Positions 24,901 to 32,596 are shown, numbered from the stretch's first letter. The stretch: 64,000 bases of DNA from Nonomuraea sp. PA05 (GCF_008086045.1 NZ_VSEY01000011.1:124001-188000), one strand, 5' to 3'. Made by a program: numbers and translations. Notes: generated by a model not told the origin, from the sequence alone.

Positions 24901-25972
24901 GGCGGCCGTCGCGGTAGGACAGGTCGTGCACGTGGGCGCGGGCGGCCGAGGACGGCGCGGAGAAGCGCACCTCGCCGCCCGACAGCCGCACCTCGGCGCT
25001 GGCGGGCATGCGGTCGAGCACGGCCCGGGTGAACCGGCGGCTGGTGACGGCCACGGCCTCGGTCCTGGCGGGGGCGGAGGCGGTGACGTTCAGGGTGGGG
25101 GTGTCGAGCGTGGCGTCGACGGTCAGCTCGGCGGTGGCCGGGGTCTGACGCAGGCTCACGGCGCCGCGCCCGGTCAGCCCGGCCACGACGGCGGCGCTCC
25201 GCCCTGGCTCGTCGCGGTCGACGACCGCCTTGACCCGCTTGCCCGCCAGGTCCACGGTGAACGTGCCGCGGTCGGCGGCCGACAGCGACGAGCCGCGGCG
25301 CAGGCCGTCGAAGCCGACCGACACCTTGTCGTCGTACTCGGCCCAGACCTGCGCCTTGACGCTCTCGCGGGACAGCCGCCTGACGGCGAACGAGATCCCC
25401 GCCGCCCCCTCGCCAGGGTCGGCGGTGGGCACCAGGTCGGCGGCCAGGTCGGGCCTGGAGTCGCCGGTCACGTCGGCGGCCACCGGCACGCCGACCGGCT
25501 GCCTGATCGAGCAGGAGACCGGCACGGCGGCGCTCTCCACGCAGAGCCGGTACGTCAGGCCCGGCACCGCCTTGCCCAGCCCTTCGAACGTCCTGGCGAT
25601 CGCGGCGAGCGGCTTGCTCAGGTTGAGCGGCTCGGCCCGCGTGGTGTCCGGCAGGACGTCCCGGACGTCGGGCGCCTGCCTGCCGAAGCCCTGCGCCTCC
25701 TGGACGGCGGTGGCGGCCTGGCTGATCTCGTTGATCAGCTCAGGACCCGCGGGTGTGGTCACCTCTGGCGCGTCCGGCCCGACCCGCTCGTTCCCCGCGG
25801 GCTGGAGTGCCAGCGAGGCGCGCTGCGGCAGGGTCACGGTGGCGGCCGGCGGCTCCTGCACGGCGGGCACCTCGGCCAGTGGCTGCCGGGCCTGGGCCGC
25901 GGGCGGTGCGCCGACGAGGACCGTGCCGGCGATGGCCGTCGAAGTGAGCACGCGCATGAGGGCGTGCGGCAT
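21995..25972 (-). CDS. Giant secreted protein of about fifteen degenerate ~48-aa beta repeats
   Basis: The 1325-aa protein has a signal peptide (residues 1-29, ending AAQA) and then a Pro/Ala-rich region. A recurring motif, P-(A/S/G)-x-hydrophobic-x-hydrophobic, occurs near residues 278, 322, 369, 419, 526, 670, 778, 863, 911, 964 and 1010. Weaker copies lie near 482, 571, 621, 732 and 821. Most spacings are 42-54 residues. Each unit has alternating hydrophobic residues, often ends with a Tyr/Phe strand and has few charges in the core, which suggests a long beta structure. An EF-like DVTGDSRPDL (167-176) and a Cys-rich insert (831-851, five Cys) are also present. There is no sortase signal or membrane anchor. 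I do not recognise the family. Confidence 0.85.
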   Translation of the reverse strand: MPHALMRVLTSTAIAGTVLVGAPPAAQARQPLAEVPAVQEPPAATVTLPQRASLALQPAGNERVGPDAPEVTTPAGPELINEISQAATAVQEAQGFGRQAPDVRDVLPDTTRAEPLNLSKPLAAIARTFEGLGKAVPGLTYRLCVESAAVPVSCSIRQPVGVPVAADVTGDSRPDLAADLVPTADPGEGAAGISFAVRRLSRESVKAQVWAEYDDKVSVGFDGLRRGSSLSAADRGTFTVDLAGKRVKAVVDRDEPGRSAAVVAGLTGRGAVSLRQTPATAELTVDATLDTPTLNVTASAPARTEAVAVTSRRFTRAVLDRMPASAEVRLSGGEVRFSAPSSAARAHVHDLSYRDGRLTRVTEVELRRVPPSFTARYGTADGKQTLSVATRSGRAGAASLRYLDLAAAKTVLKAELSALPAKVRLVNDLRAHRVTHTASSPIGRFAVVLQRGEGAVSTPRGGHVTMIKDGAALGVSGLLSGLSGFDATYGAAPHVHLAVDASGRSFVGAASIDRTHVARLEISNTPATVDVTLDPAARKAAYQASGVIDTLRAAYTNLRAGPTVDGTVRGVHDDVRASWELGERSTVKVATSSTLKAVRIYANEAHVTQATGEDLRATVEGVRKRAELVADTAARTLSWVSDGPVERVSALARAKLGDRYARAAAEVTGVPAKFDASWNAASYRFRGLSGPVRTAALAFTNHDGAKAPTGPHLAAHYDQASGDLDASVLVNRLSHVEFTPAARGFTADFRSATQTLAVDADVRQGDTRFGITGTVGPVPGKLAVTSDGGRLTYSGSRLDVRARAWLGTAAALDGMRAAPAIPGGVSLVDGGCAAGSPGCAPGPFCVPQRGCFGLQGYLDVTGLPGQVTVDLAGKTFAFSGFRPKRRDLGVYLSSSVLSPVPIKARATLTGLPSRITSMSVGPFGVGEGNTVQASYRIEPAATLGALDVRAEAGGLRGHVAIDPVPAAVTVQGTYGARTRIRVSNSAAVKHLTAKLTLPGRGTGELRFSDVPAVFGVDADASAAGLSVPAVTYKAVGGVSTLDGRLGVDGGLVDPSGRLGDVSLAVRDLAADTTIRLNPDQSLDLVSRPVPTGRVTLRAGLRVDGVAPQRLAVSKEVPYTNGFLTYHVGGQFGLGKSSIESLSLSIARVSWLRIRPGKVPFGMKAPPALGYVTPGFEGDYGTVKLAAKGVDLRPDVKLDVRLSREIGEDVFRESVRLGPTTSLAPRRYDQRMRRIGAKQEIEAAGISLACVTVDAKPGFAAGAERGAITLRGADGPQMVSLLDPGGQAPDYAVDLLTHFMSPFPGADWKVAGAEAGSCGAARPDDR

Positions 25973-26087
25973 GAAACGTTCTCCCCCGGACCCGTCTATT
26001 TCATCCCATCAGAAACATAGGTCACGAGACGACCATATTTCCTCACGGGGAGTCAAACAGGATCCGACATGGGACCCCAATTTTCTG

Positions 26088-26594
26088 TCAGGACCGATAT
26101 GGGCGCAGCCGTGGCCACCACCCGGGGACGTGCGACCGGTAAGCGGCGTATTCGGCGCCGAACTTCCGGGTCAGGTGCGGCTCCTCGTACCAGTGGACGA
26201 AGGAGTAGACGGGGATCGCCAGGAGGGCGGCGTAGAGCAGCAGCCAGGGGTCGCCGAACAGCATCGCCTGGCCGATGACGGCGGCGAAGATCGCCACGTA
26301 CATGGGGTTGCGGACGTACCGGTAGAAACCGCCGACCACGAGCCGGTCGGGCGGCGCGACGGGGACGGGCGTCCCGAGCCCCTCCACCACGAACCTGACG
26401 AACGCGCTCACGATCACGGCCAGTCCCGCCAGCACCAGGAGCGCGCCGAGCGCCCTGAGCGGGATCATGACCGGGTCCGGGAAGGGGCTGTGGAACCGCC
26501 AGCCGCCGATCCAGTACGGGACGAGGACGGCGACCACTCCTGGTCCGGCGGCGAAGAAGGTGGCGGTGATGGCGGCTGCGGGCGTGGTGCGCAT
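26088..26594 (-). CDS. Isoprenylcysteine carboxyl methyltransferase family protein
   Basis: The 168-aa integral membrane protein has four or five helices and the ICMT/PEMT signature: GFYRYVRNPMYVAIF (about 88-102), then a late cytoplasmic WYEEPHLTRKFGAEYAAY segment. Enzymes of this fold methylate lipid-borne or small substrates with SAM. The bacterial members are mostly uncharacterised. It is a single gene with ATG 26594, unlinked to prenylation genes. Confidence 0.85.
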   Translation of the reverse strand: MRTTPAAAITATFFAAGPGVVAVLVPYWIGGWRFHSPFPDPVMIPLRALGALLVLAGLAVIVSAFVRFVVEGLGTPVPVAPPDRLVVGGFYRYVRNPMYVAIFAAVIGQAMLFGDPWLLLYAALLAIPVYSFVHWYEEPHLTRKFGAEYAAYRSHVPGWWPRLRPYRS

Positions 26595-26689
26595 GGCATC
26601 GCTCCTAATTCATCCTGCGATGAGTTTAGGCCGCCGCCCGCAGCCACGTCAACGCTTGTTGGCACCTCGCGCGCCCGGGCTTCGGCGTC

Positions 26690-27718
26690 TCAGGCGAGCC
26701 GGACCACGACCTTCCCCCGCACGCCGCCCGCCTCCAGCGCCCGGTGCGCCTCTGCGATGCCCTCCAGGGGGAACACCCTGTCCACGACCGGGCGGAGCTC
26801 GCCGCTGTCCACGTACCGGGTCAGATCGGCGAAGAGCCGGTGGGACGGGTTGCCGCTGAAGGCGCGCACGCGGCGGCGGCCGTGCACCGTGGAGGCGGCG
26901 ATGTACCCCAGGGACGCGGCGGCCCTCGTGAGGTCGAAGGCGATCGCCACCATGCGGCCGGACGGCGTCAGGAGGCGGCGGTAGGCGCGGTGCTCGGTGC
27001 CGACCGTGTCCATCACCACGTCGAACCTGCCCAGATCGGCCGGGGTGGTGGTGGCGTAGTCATGGGCCTCGTGGGCGCCGAGGTCGCGTACGAGGTCGAG
27101 GTTGCGCGCCCCGGCGAGCGCCGTGACCTGGGCGCCGAGCGCCCTGCCGAGCTGCACCGCCACCACACCCACGCCGCCGCTGCCACCGCGCACGAGCAGC
27201 CGCTCGCCGGGCCGCAACGCCGCCTTGTCGCGCAGGGCCGTGATCGCCGTCGTGCCGACGGGCAACGCGGCGGCCTCCATCAGGTCGAGGCCCTTCGGCG
27301 CCAGGGAGAGGTGGCGGGGGCGGACGGCGATGTACTCGGCGAGGCTGCCGAACGTGCGCCCCAGCACACCCCACACCCGGTCGCCCACCTGAGGTCCCGC
27401 CACACCGACGCCCCGGACCACGTCCTCGCGACCCCCCGCACCGGCCTCCTCGGGGCTCGCCGCGCCGGGGCCGAGGGCGACGACCTCGCCGGTGAAGTCG
27501 AGGCCGATCCGCTTGGGCCAGCCGCGCTGGGCCAGCCCCGTCACCAGCCGCACCCTGCCCGCCCTGCCGTGCAACTCACCGCCGTTGACGCTGGCGGCGT
27601 GCACGCGGACGAGCACCTCGCCGGGGGCCGGGACTGGCCTGGGCACCGTGCCCACGTACAGGACCTCCGGCGGCCCGTACCGGTCGAACAGGGCCGCGCG
27701 CATCTCGTTCTGCTTCAT
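26690..27718 (-). CDS. MDR-family NAD(P)-dependent oxidoreductase (quinone oxidoreductase type)
   Basis: The 342-aa protein has an N-terminal GroES-like domain (PGEVLVRVHAASVNGGELH) and a Rossmann domain with GGSGGVGVVAVQLG near residues 179-192. It lacks the catalytic zinc ligands, so it belongs to the zinc-free quinone/enone reductase branch. An unusual Gly/Glu/Ala-rich insert sits near residues 84-102. It is divergent from the TetR gene at 27778 with a short shared operator region, so the TetR protein is its likely repressor. Confidence 0.9.
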   Translation of the reverse strand: MKQNEMRAALFDRYGPPEVLYVGTVPRPVPAPGEVLVRVHAASVNGGELHGRAGRVRLVTGLAQRGWPKRIGLDFTGEVVALGPGAASPEEAGAGGREDVVRGVGVAGPQVGDRVWGVLGRTFGSLAEYIAVRPRHLSLAPKGLDLMEAAALPVGTTAITALRDKAALRPGERLLVRGGSGGVGVVAVQLGRALGAQVTALAGARNLDLVRDLGAHEAHDYATTTPADLGRFDVVMDTVGTEHRAYRRLLTPSGRMVAIAFDLTRAAASLGYIAASTVHGRRRVRAFSGNPSHRLFADLTRYVDSGELRPVVDRVFPLEGIAEAHRALEAGGVRGKVVVRLA

Positions 27719-27742
27719 GCGGACGACGCTAACCGGCTAAAC

Positions 27743-27756
27743 GGATGGGGCCATCC
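27743..27756. promoter_or_regulatory. Palindrome between MDR and TetR genes
   Basis: GGATGG-GG-CCATCC has perfect 6-bp arms and sits between the divergent starts at 27718 and 27778. ACGCTAA occurs on both sides of it (27726-27732 and 27761-27767). This placement is typical for a TetR operator controlling both genes. Confidence 0.5.
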
Positions 27757-27777
27757 ACTTACGCTAATGTGAGAGAC

Positions 27778-28434
27778 ATGCCTGCTCGACCCTCTCACCT
27801 GGAGCCCGCCGAGCCGCTGCGGGCCGACGCCAGGCACAACCGCGAGCGCATCCTCGAAGCCGCCCGCGAGGCGTTCGCCACCCGCGGGCTTGACGTGCCC
27901 ATGGCCGCCATCGCCCGGCGGGCCGGGGTGGGCGTGGCCACGCTCTACCGGCGGTTCCCGTCACGGGAGTCACTGATCACCGAGGTCTTCGGGGACGAGC
28001 TGGCGGCGTGCGCGTCGCTGGTGGACGAGGCGCTGGCCGACCCGGACCCGTGGCGGGGGTTCCGCACGGCGATCGAGAAGGTGTGCGCGATGCAGGTCGC
28101 CGACCGCGGGTTCACCGACGCGTTCCTGACGGCCTTCCCCGCCGCGATCGACTACGAGCGGACGCGGGCGCGGGCCGAGCAGGGCTTCGCCGAGGTGGTG
28201 CGGCGGGCCAAGGCTGCCGGGCGGTTGCGGCCCGACTTCGACCTCGCCGACCTGACGCTGCTGCTCAAGGCCAACTGCGGGGTGGCCACCGGTACGGGCG
28301 AGGCCGCGGCTGCGAGCTCGCGGCGGCTGGTGGCGTACCTGCTGCAGTCCTTCCAGGCCGAGCACGCCGCACCCCTGCCGCCCGCGCCGCCGCTCACCCT
28401 CAGCCACATGCACGCCGCCCCGGCGGCACGCTGA
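27778..28434 (+). CDS. TetR-family transcriptional regulator
   Basis: The 218-aa protein has a TetR helix-turn-helix at residues about 18-62 (RERILEAAREAFATRG, then AAIARRAGVGVATLYRRFPSRESL). A helical ligand domain resembles the SACE_7040-type C-terminus. The tail is Pro/His-rich. ATG 27778 is chosen because the helix-turn-helix follows at the normal distance. It is divergent from the MDR oxidoreductase, its probable target; the ligand is unknown. Confidence 0.9.
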   Translation: MPARPSHLEPAEPLRADARHNRERILEAAREAFATRGLDVPMAAIARRAGVGVATLYRRFPSRESLITEVFGDELAACASLVDEALADPDPWRGFRTAIEKVCAMQVADRGFTDAFLTAFPAAIDYERTRARAEQGFAEVVRRAKAAGRLRPDFDLADLTLLLKANCGVATGTGEAAAASSRRLVAYLLQSFQAEHAAPLPPAPPLTLSHMHAAPAAR

Positions 28435-28464
28435 CGTTCCCGGCGGCACGTCGGGCGCGTCAGC
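28430..28464. terminator. Convergent hairpin spanning both stop codons
   Basis: GCTGACG (28430-28436) pairs with CGTCAGC (28458-28464). The stems include the TGA of the TetR gene and the stop of the convergent alcohol dehydrogenase gene. The 21-base loop is long, so strength is uncertain. Confidence 0.4.
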
Positions 28465-29473
28465 CCGGCAGGCGCGGATCGACGTGGATCTTCGGGGCGC
28501 TCCCCCACTCCGGGCGCCGCCGCCCCGCCAGCACCAGCCCCGCCTCCTCCAGCGGGACCGTCGCCGCGACGAGAGGCCGCGGATCGACCAGACCCGAGGC
28601 GTACAGCCCGGTGGCCCCGGCCAGACCACCGGAGGCGCTGAGAATGCCGGTGGCGGTCACGTCCCGGAGCACGAGATCGCGCGTGTCGATGCGGCTGGGC
28701 CCGGCGGACAGGCCGATGAGGACCACGCGGCGCCCCGGCTCGACGGCCTGCACGGCCAGCGCGGGCGAGCCGCTGCCGTTCGAGGCGTCGATGACCGCGT
28801 CGAAGGCCCGCTCGGGACGGCTCGTCCAGGTGCGGGTGAAACCGAGTGAACGGGCGAACTCCAGCGCGGGACCGGCGAGCCCCAGCAGGTGCACCTCCAC
28901 CCCGCGCGCCGCCGCCGTCATGGCCGCCAGCAGGCCGATCGTGCCCGGGCCGATGATCAGCAGCCGCTCTCCCTGGTCGAGCGCGGCGGCGTCGACGGCC
29001 CTGAGCGCGTTCCCGCCGGGCTCCACCAGGGCGCCCAGCGCGGGATCCACGGTGGCGGGAAGGGGCTGCAGGGCGCGGACGGGGACGGGGAGTCGTTCGG
29101 CGAGCGCGCCGGGCCAGCCGTTGCGGACGCCGATCTCGTACCGGCCGGCGCACAGATGCTGCCTGCCGCCCAGGCAGCGCGCGCACCGCCCGCAGCCGAG
29201 CATGGTGTCGCCGGTGACGCGGCGGCCGAGCCAGGCGGGGTCCACGCCGTCGCCCGCCTCACGCACGACCCCGCACCACTCGTGGCCGATGCGCACGGGG
29301 TAGCGGGCCTCGCCGGTGCGCAGGTACGCCATCGCGCCGGAGTAGAACTCCATGTCCGTCCCGCACACGCCGGCCCGCTCGACCTCGACCACCACCTCGC
29401 CCGGGCCGGGCACGGGCGGCTCGACGTCCTGGACCTCCGCACGTCCAGGACCCGTGATGACGAAGGCTCGCAT
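28460..29473 (-). CDS. Zinc-dependent alcohol dehydrogenase (MDR, threonine/sorbitol dehydrogenase-like)
   Basis: The 337-aa protein shows catalytic zinc ligands (CGTD near residue 37 and GHE near 63) and the structural four-cysteine lobe (GCGRCARCLGGRQHLC, about 93-108). The Rossmann motif is GPGTIGLLA. This is the layout of threonine-, sorbitol- and glucose-dehydrogenase-like enzymes. The substrate is not determined. It stands between the TetR gene and a DUF1918 gene with its own start ATG 29473. Confidence 0.9.
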   Translation of the reverse strand: MRAFVITGPGRAEVQDVEPPVPGPGEVVVEVERAGVCGTDMEFYSGAMAYLRTGEARYPVRIGHEWCGVVREAGDGVDPAWLGRRVTGDTMLGCGRCARCLGGRQHLCAGRYEIGVRNGWPGALAERLPVPVRALQPLPATVDPALGALVEPGGNALRAVDAAALDQGERLLIIGPGTIGLLAAMTAAARGVEVHLLGLAGPALEFARSLGFTRTWTSRPERAFDAVIDASNGSGSPALAVQAVEPGRRVVLIGLSAGPSRIDTRDLVLRDVTATGILSASGGLAGATGLYASGLVDPRPLVAATVPLEEAGLVLAGRRRPEWGSAPKIHVDPRLPG

Positions 29474-29583
29474 GATCGCAGACGTTACCCCCGTGCGCGG
29501 GCGCGCGCTTCACGGGAAGACCCGTCTGTTGCAAGGTGGAGGTGAACCTCAGAGTTGCCGGAGCTCAGCCGAGAGGAACCACC

Positions 29584-29775
29584 ATGCAGGCGAACGTCGG
29601 TGACTTCCTGATCATTCATGGTCGTGTGGTCGGCCATGGGGACAGGAAGGGTGAGATCGTCGAGGTCCGGGGGGCGGGCGGCGCGCCGCCGTACCTGGTG
29701 CGGTTCGGCGATGGTCACGAGCAGCTCATGTACCCGGGGCCGGACTCGGTCGTCGAACCGGCCACGCCGGAGTAA
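29584..29775 (+). CDS. DUF1918 small protein
   Basis: The 63-aa protein consists of one SH3-like DUF1918 domain: GDFLIIHGRVVGHGDRKGEI, then PPYLVRFGDGHEQLMYPG. It is a common small actinobacterial protein of unknown role. ATG 29584 follows a GAGAGGA ribosome site. The stop is 3 bp from the stop of the convergent Phd-like gene. Confidence 0.88.
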   Translation: MQANVGDFLIIHGRVVGHGDRKGEIVEVRGAGGAPPYLVRFGDGHEQLMYPGPDSVVEPATPE

Positions 29776-29778
29776 CCG

Positions 29779-30303
29779 TCACCTGGCCAGCGACCGCAGG
29801 GCCGCTGCCGCGTCACGGCCGGAGCCGGCGGCGATCTCGTTGCCGTCCCCGTCGCGGGCGATGGCGATGGTCCCGTCCACCGGGCCCCGGGCCAGCGTGA
29901 TCGTGTGGCCGCGCGCGAGCAGCTCGTCCGCGTCCGGACCGCGCGGGGCGGGCGGCGGGGCGAGCAGGCGCGGTGCCGCGATGAGGGCGGCGACCGGGGT
30001 GCGGTGGCGGGTCAGCAGCACGGGTCCCTCGTCGTACGGGCCGGCGGTCTGGCGTACCAGGTCGCCGAGTCGTGCGCGGGCCGTCGAGAGCGAGACGACC
30101 GGCAGGCCGCTGAGCACCCCGTACACCTCCGACAGCGGGATCAGCGCGGCCCACTCGTAGCGCTCACGGGTGATCAGCGTGGTGGTGCCGCTCCTGGCGG
30201 CGCGTACGAGCGAGCCCCACTGGGCACGCGCCTCCTCCACGCCGACGGGGGCGCCGAAGCGATCCCGCAGCGCTTCGTAGGCGGCCGGATTTGTGTTGAT
30301 CAT
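29779..30303 (-). CDS. Tandem Phd/YefM antitoxin-like protein without a toxin partner
   Basis: The 174-aa protein contains two copies of a Phd/YefM-like N-terminal fold: residues 20-60 (VEEARAQWGSLVRAARSG, then TTLITRERYEWAALIPL) and 69-114 (LSTARARLGDLVRQTAG, then VLLTRHRTPVAALIAA). A 60-residue C-terminal part with a short beta region follows. Classical antitoxins have a single copy followed by a toxin-binding tail. No PIN, Doc or RelE gene is adjacent on either side. A 14-bp palindrome ends 10 bp before the ATG, as expected for self-repression. It may be a stand-alone regulator; function is inferred. Confidence 0.72.
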   Translation of the reverse strand: MINTNPAAYEALRDRFGAPVGVEEARAQWGSLVRAARSGTTTLITRERYEWAALIPLSEVYGVLSGLPVVSLSTARARLGDLVRQTAGPYDEGPVLLTRHRTPVAALIAAPRLLAPPPAPRGPDADELLARGHTITLARGPVDGTIAIARDGDGNEIAAGSGRDAAAALRSLAR

Positions 30304-30312
30304 GCCAGAATC

Positions 30313-30326
30313 GTAAGCCGCCTTAC
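30313..30326. promoter_or_regulatory. Likely autoregulatory operator of the Phd-like gene
   Basis: GTAAG-CCGC-CTTAC has perfect 5-bp arms and lies 9 bp upstream of the ATG at 30303. Phd-type proteins bind such short palindromes at their own promoters. A further CGTAAG half-site is at about 30382. Confidence 0.5.
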
Positions 30327-30415
30327 AAATTCGCCGCAAGTCTCCTGGTGGCGTGGCGGCCCCGCACGGGCGAAAACCGGTCGTAAGTGCCCGCACCGGC
30401 GACTAAGGTGCCCCG

Positions 30416-30961
30416 GTGCACATCTACCTGGAGACCGAGCGGCTGACGCTGCGCCGCTTCACCGAGTCCGACGCGGACGACCTGTACCACCTGCACAACG
30501 ACCCCGAGGTGATGCGCTACCTCAACGGCGGCAAGCCCACGCCCCGGCAGGTGATCCTCGACAGGACCGTGCCGAGGTTCGTCAGCGGTGGCTTCTTCGC
30601 GGCCGTGGAGCGGCAGTCGGGCGAGTTCCTCGGCTGGTTCCACCTGCGCCCGGCGGAGGGCGGCCCGGAGGAGGAGCTCGAGCTGGGTTACCGGCTGCAC
30701 AAGGCGGCCTGGGGGCGGGGGTTCGCGACCGAGGGGTCGCTGGGCCTGATCGACAAGGCGTTCGTCGAGCTGGGGGCGCGGCGGGTGTTCGCGCAGACGA
30801 TGGCGGTGAACGTCGGCTCGCGGCGGGTGATGGAGAAGGCCGGGCTCCGGTTCGCGCGCACGTTCCGGATGGACTGGCCTGAGCCCATCGACGGGAGCGA
30901 GCACGGCGAGGTCGAGTACGAGCTGCTGCGCGCCGACTGGGAGGCCGCCCGCCGACGCTGA
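30416..30961 (+). CDS. GNAT-family N-acetyltransferase (RimJ/RimL type)
   Basis: The 181-aa protein follows the RimJ-like layout: ETERLTLRRFTESDADDLY at the start, then the acetyl-CoA loop region (LGYRLHKAAWGRGFATEGSLGLIDKAF) and VNVGSRRVMEKAGLRF near residue 145. It should acetylate a protein N-terminus or a small amine. Start GTG 30416 with AAGGTG upstream. It is a single gene, divergent from the Phd-like gene and 60 bp ahead of the SDR gene. Confidence 0.9.
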   Translation: MHIYLETERLTLRRFTESDADDLYHLHNDPEVMRYLNGGKPTPRQVILDRTVPRFVSGGFFAAVERQSGEFLGWFHLRPAEGGPEEELELGYRLHKAAWGRGFATEGSLGLIDKAFVELGARRVFAQTMAVNVGSRRVMEKAGLRFARTFRMDWPEPIDGSEHGEVEYELLRADWEAARRR

Positions 30962-30988
30962 GCGGTCCTGATCGGGCTCAGCCTGGTG

Positions 30989-31005
30989 CACTGGTCGGAC
31001 CAGTG
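30989..31005. promoter_or_regulatory. FadR/GntR-type operator upstream of the SDR gene
   Basis: CACTGGTCGGACCAGTG is a perfect 17-bp palindrome ending 15 bp before the SDR start. The inner 15 bp recur, apart from the central base, at 41462-41476 between the transporter operon and the GntR gene. TGGTCnGACCA-like sites are usual for FCD-type GntR regulators. Confidence 0.75.
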
Positions 31006-31020
31006 GTTAGGGTGCGTCGT

Positions 31021-31782
31021 ATGGGATATGACGCGCTGTTCCGCCTGGACGGGCGGCGGGCCGTGGTGATCGGCGCGGGAAGCGGCATCGGCAGGGAGGC
31101 CGCGCTGGCGCTGGCCGCGCACGGCGCCTCGGTGGTGTGCGCCGACCGCGACCTGCCCGCCGCGAGCGAGACCGCCGAGGGCTGTGGCGGCGATGCCCGC
31201 CTGGTGGACGTGCTGGACACCGAGGCGGTGCGCGCGCTGGCCGCGGACGAGCCGGCCGACGTGCTGGTGTTCACCGCGGCCACGAACGTCCGCAAGCGGC
31301 TGCTCGACTACTCGGGCGAGGAGTTCGACCGGGTGGTGGGGCTGAACCTGCGGGCCTCCTTCGAGGTGGTGCGGGCGTTCGGCGCGGGCATGGTCGAGCG
31401 GGGCCGCGGCTCGATCATCGGGTTCGCCTCCATCAGGGCGTCGGTCACCGAGCCGGGGCAGAGCGTGTACTCGGCCACCAAGGCGGGGCTGGTGCAGTTG
31501 CTGCGCACGGCCGCCGCCGAGTTCGGGCCGCACGGGGTGCGGGTGAACGCCATCGCGCCCGGCGTCGTGGAGACGCCGCTGACCAGGCAGATCAAGGACG
31601 ATCCCGGCTGGTACGCCGCCTACGCCGCCAAGAGCGCCCTCGGTCGATGGGCGACGGCCGGCGAGCTGGCCGGAGCGGTGGTCTACCTGGCCGGCGACGC
31701 GGCGAGCTTCGTGACCGGCTCCGTGCTCTACGTGGACGGCGGCTGGACCGCCGTGGACGGCCGTTTCGATCCGCCGAATTGA
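31021..31782 (+). CDS. SDR-family oxidoreductase
   Basis: The 253-aa classical short-chain dehydrogenase has the cofactor motif VIGAGSGIGREA (about 15-26), then catalytic Ser in FASIRAS and YxxxK in YSATKAG. VNAIAPGVVETPL completes the family pattern. An Asp at the end of strand 2 (CADRD) suggests NAD rather than NADP. The substrate is probably a secondary alcohol or ketone. The 17-bp operator just upstream links it to the GntR regulator at 41526 and to the transporter/peptidase operon. Confidence 0.92.
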   Translation: MGYDALFRLDGRRAVVIGAGSGIGREAALALAAHGASVVCADRDLPAASETAEGCGGDARLVDVLDTEAVRALAADEPADVLVFTAATNVRKRLLDYSGEEFDRVVGLNLRASFEVVRAFGAGMVERGRGSIIGFASIRASVTEPGQSVYSATKAGLVQLLRTAAAEFGPHGVRVNAIAPGVVETPLTRQIKDDPGWYAAYAAKSALGRWATAGELAGAVVYLAGDAASFVTGSVLYVDGGWTAVDGRFDPPN

Positions 31783-31840
31783 GCCGAATACTTCCGACCG
31801 AATAGGGCAGCGGGCACGGGTCCCAGGAAAGGAGGGACTC

Positions 31841-32581
31841 ATGAGAACAGCACGGAACTTAGCACCCGCGGGCCTCGCGGCCGTGCTGGCACTGACCATG
31901 ACCCCGGCGGCCGCCCAGGCTCAGACGCAGGCGACCGCCCCGACCCTGGCGCAGGGCGTCGCACAGACACAGGCCATCACCCATGCGCAAGCCGTCTCGC
32001 AGACCCAGGGCGTCTCGCAGGCGCAGGGCGTCTCGCAGGCGCAGGGCGTCTCGCAGGCGCAGGGCGTCTCGCAGGCGCAGTATTCCTCCCAGGCGCAGAG
32101 CGTCTCTCAGGCGGCCTGGCGTACCGATGCCGCCGCCGGCGCGTCCGCGGCGGTGCACGCCGCGCCCCAGGACGTCGCCTATCTGAGGGCGGCGCACCGC
32201 GGCCACCTCGCCGAGATCGCGGCGGGCAAGGCGGCGTTGCGCAAGTCCCGTGACCGCGACGTCCGCGGTCTCGCCTGGCGGCTGATCCGCGACCACCGCA
32301 AGCTGGACGCCCGGCTGCGCGGGGTCGCCGACCGGCTCGACGTCCGCATCCCCGGCTCCCCCAGCGCCGAGCAGCGCCGCGATCTCAGAGCGGTGCTGTC
32401 CAGGTCCGGTCACCGCTTCGACCGCGCCTGGTTGCGGCTCCAGGTGGACACGCACGAGCACGCGCTCTGGCTGGGGCAGCGGGAGCTGCGCCGCGGGCAC
32501 TCCAAGTGGGTGAAGGACCTGGCGCGCGACAGCGCCCCGGTGATCCGGCACCATCTCCGCGCGGTTCGCGCCGCGTTGTAG
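31841..32581 (+). CDS. Secreted DUF4142 protein with GVSQAQ repeat linker
   Basis: The 246-aa protein has a signal peptide (cleavage after AAAQA, about residue 27). A Gln/Ala/Ser-rich linker of GVSQAQ hexapeptides follows (about 50-92, four identical copies in DNA). The helical DUF4142 domain spans about 108-246: QDVAYLRAAHRGHLAEIAAG, then LIRDHRKLDARL. It is the second DUF4142 gene in the window; the first, at 16276, is a lipoprotein. The linker probably holds the domain away from the membrane or wall, though no anchor is visible. Confidence 0.82.
   Translation: MRTARNLAPAGLAAVLALTMTPAAAQAQTQATAPTLAQGVAQTQAITHAQAVSQTQGVSQAQGVSQAQGVSQAQGVSQAQYSSQAQSVSQAAWRTDAAAGASAAVHAAPQDVAYLRAAHRGHLAEIAAGKAALRKSRDRDVRGLAWRLIRDHRKLDARLRGVADRLDVRIPGSPSAEQRRDLRAVLSRSGHRFDRAWLRLQVDTHEHALWLGQRELRRGHSKWVKDLARDSAPVIRHHLRAVRAAL
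32009..32080 (+). repeat. 18-bp tandem repeat, four identical copies
   Basis: GGCGTCTCGCAGGCGCAG is repeated exactly at 32009, 32027, 32045 and 32063, with degenerate copies on both sides (31991-32008 and 32081-32116). It is in frame and encodes GVSQAQ in the DUF4142 protein. Confidence 0.95.
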
Positions 32582-32596
32582 CGCGCGTCGCATGAC

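Noticed and set aside
20882..26020. Very long open frame (1712 codons) on the plus strand
   Set aside because: It is antisense to the 1325-aa secreted protein and reads as low-complexity Gly/Arg/His/Ala; the minus-strand frame has a signal peptide, regular repeats and a ribosome site.
32009..32080. Possible regulatory iterons
   Set aside because: The 18-bp repeats are in frame inside a coding sequence and encode a Gln/Ala linker; nothing suggests an origin.
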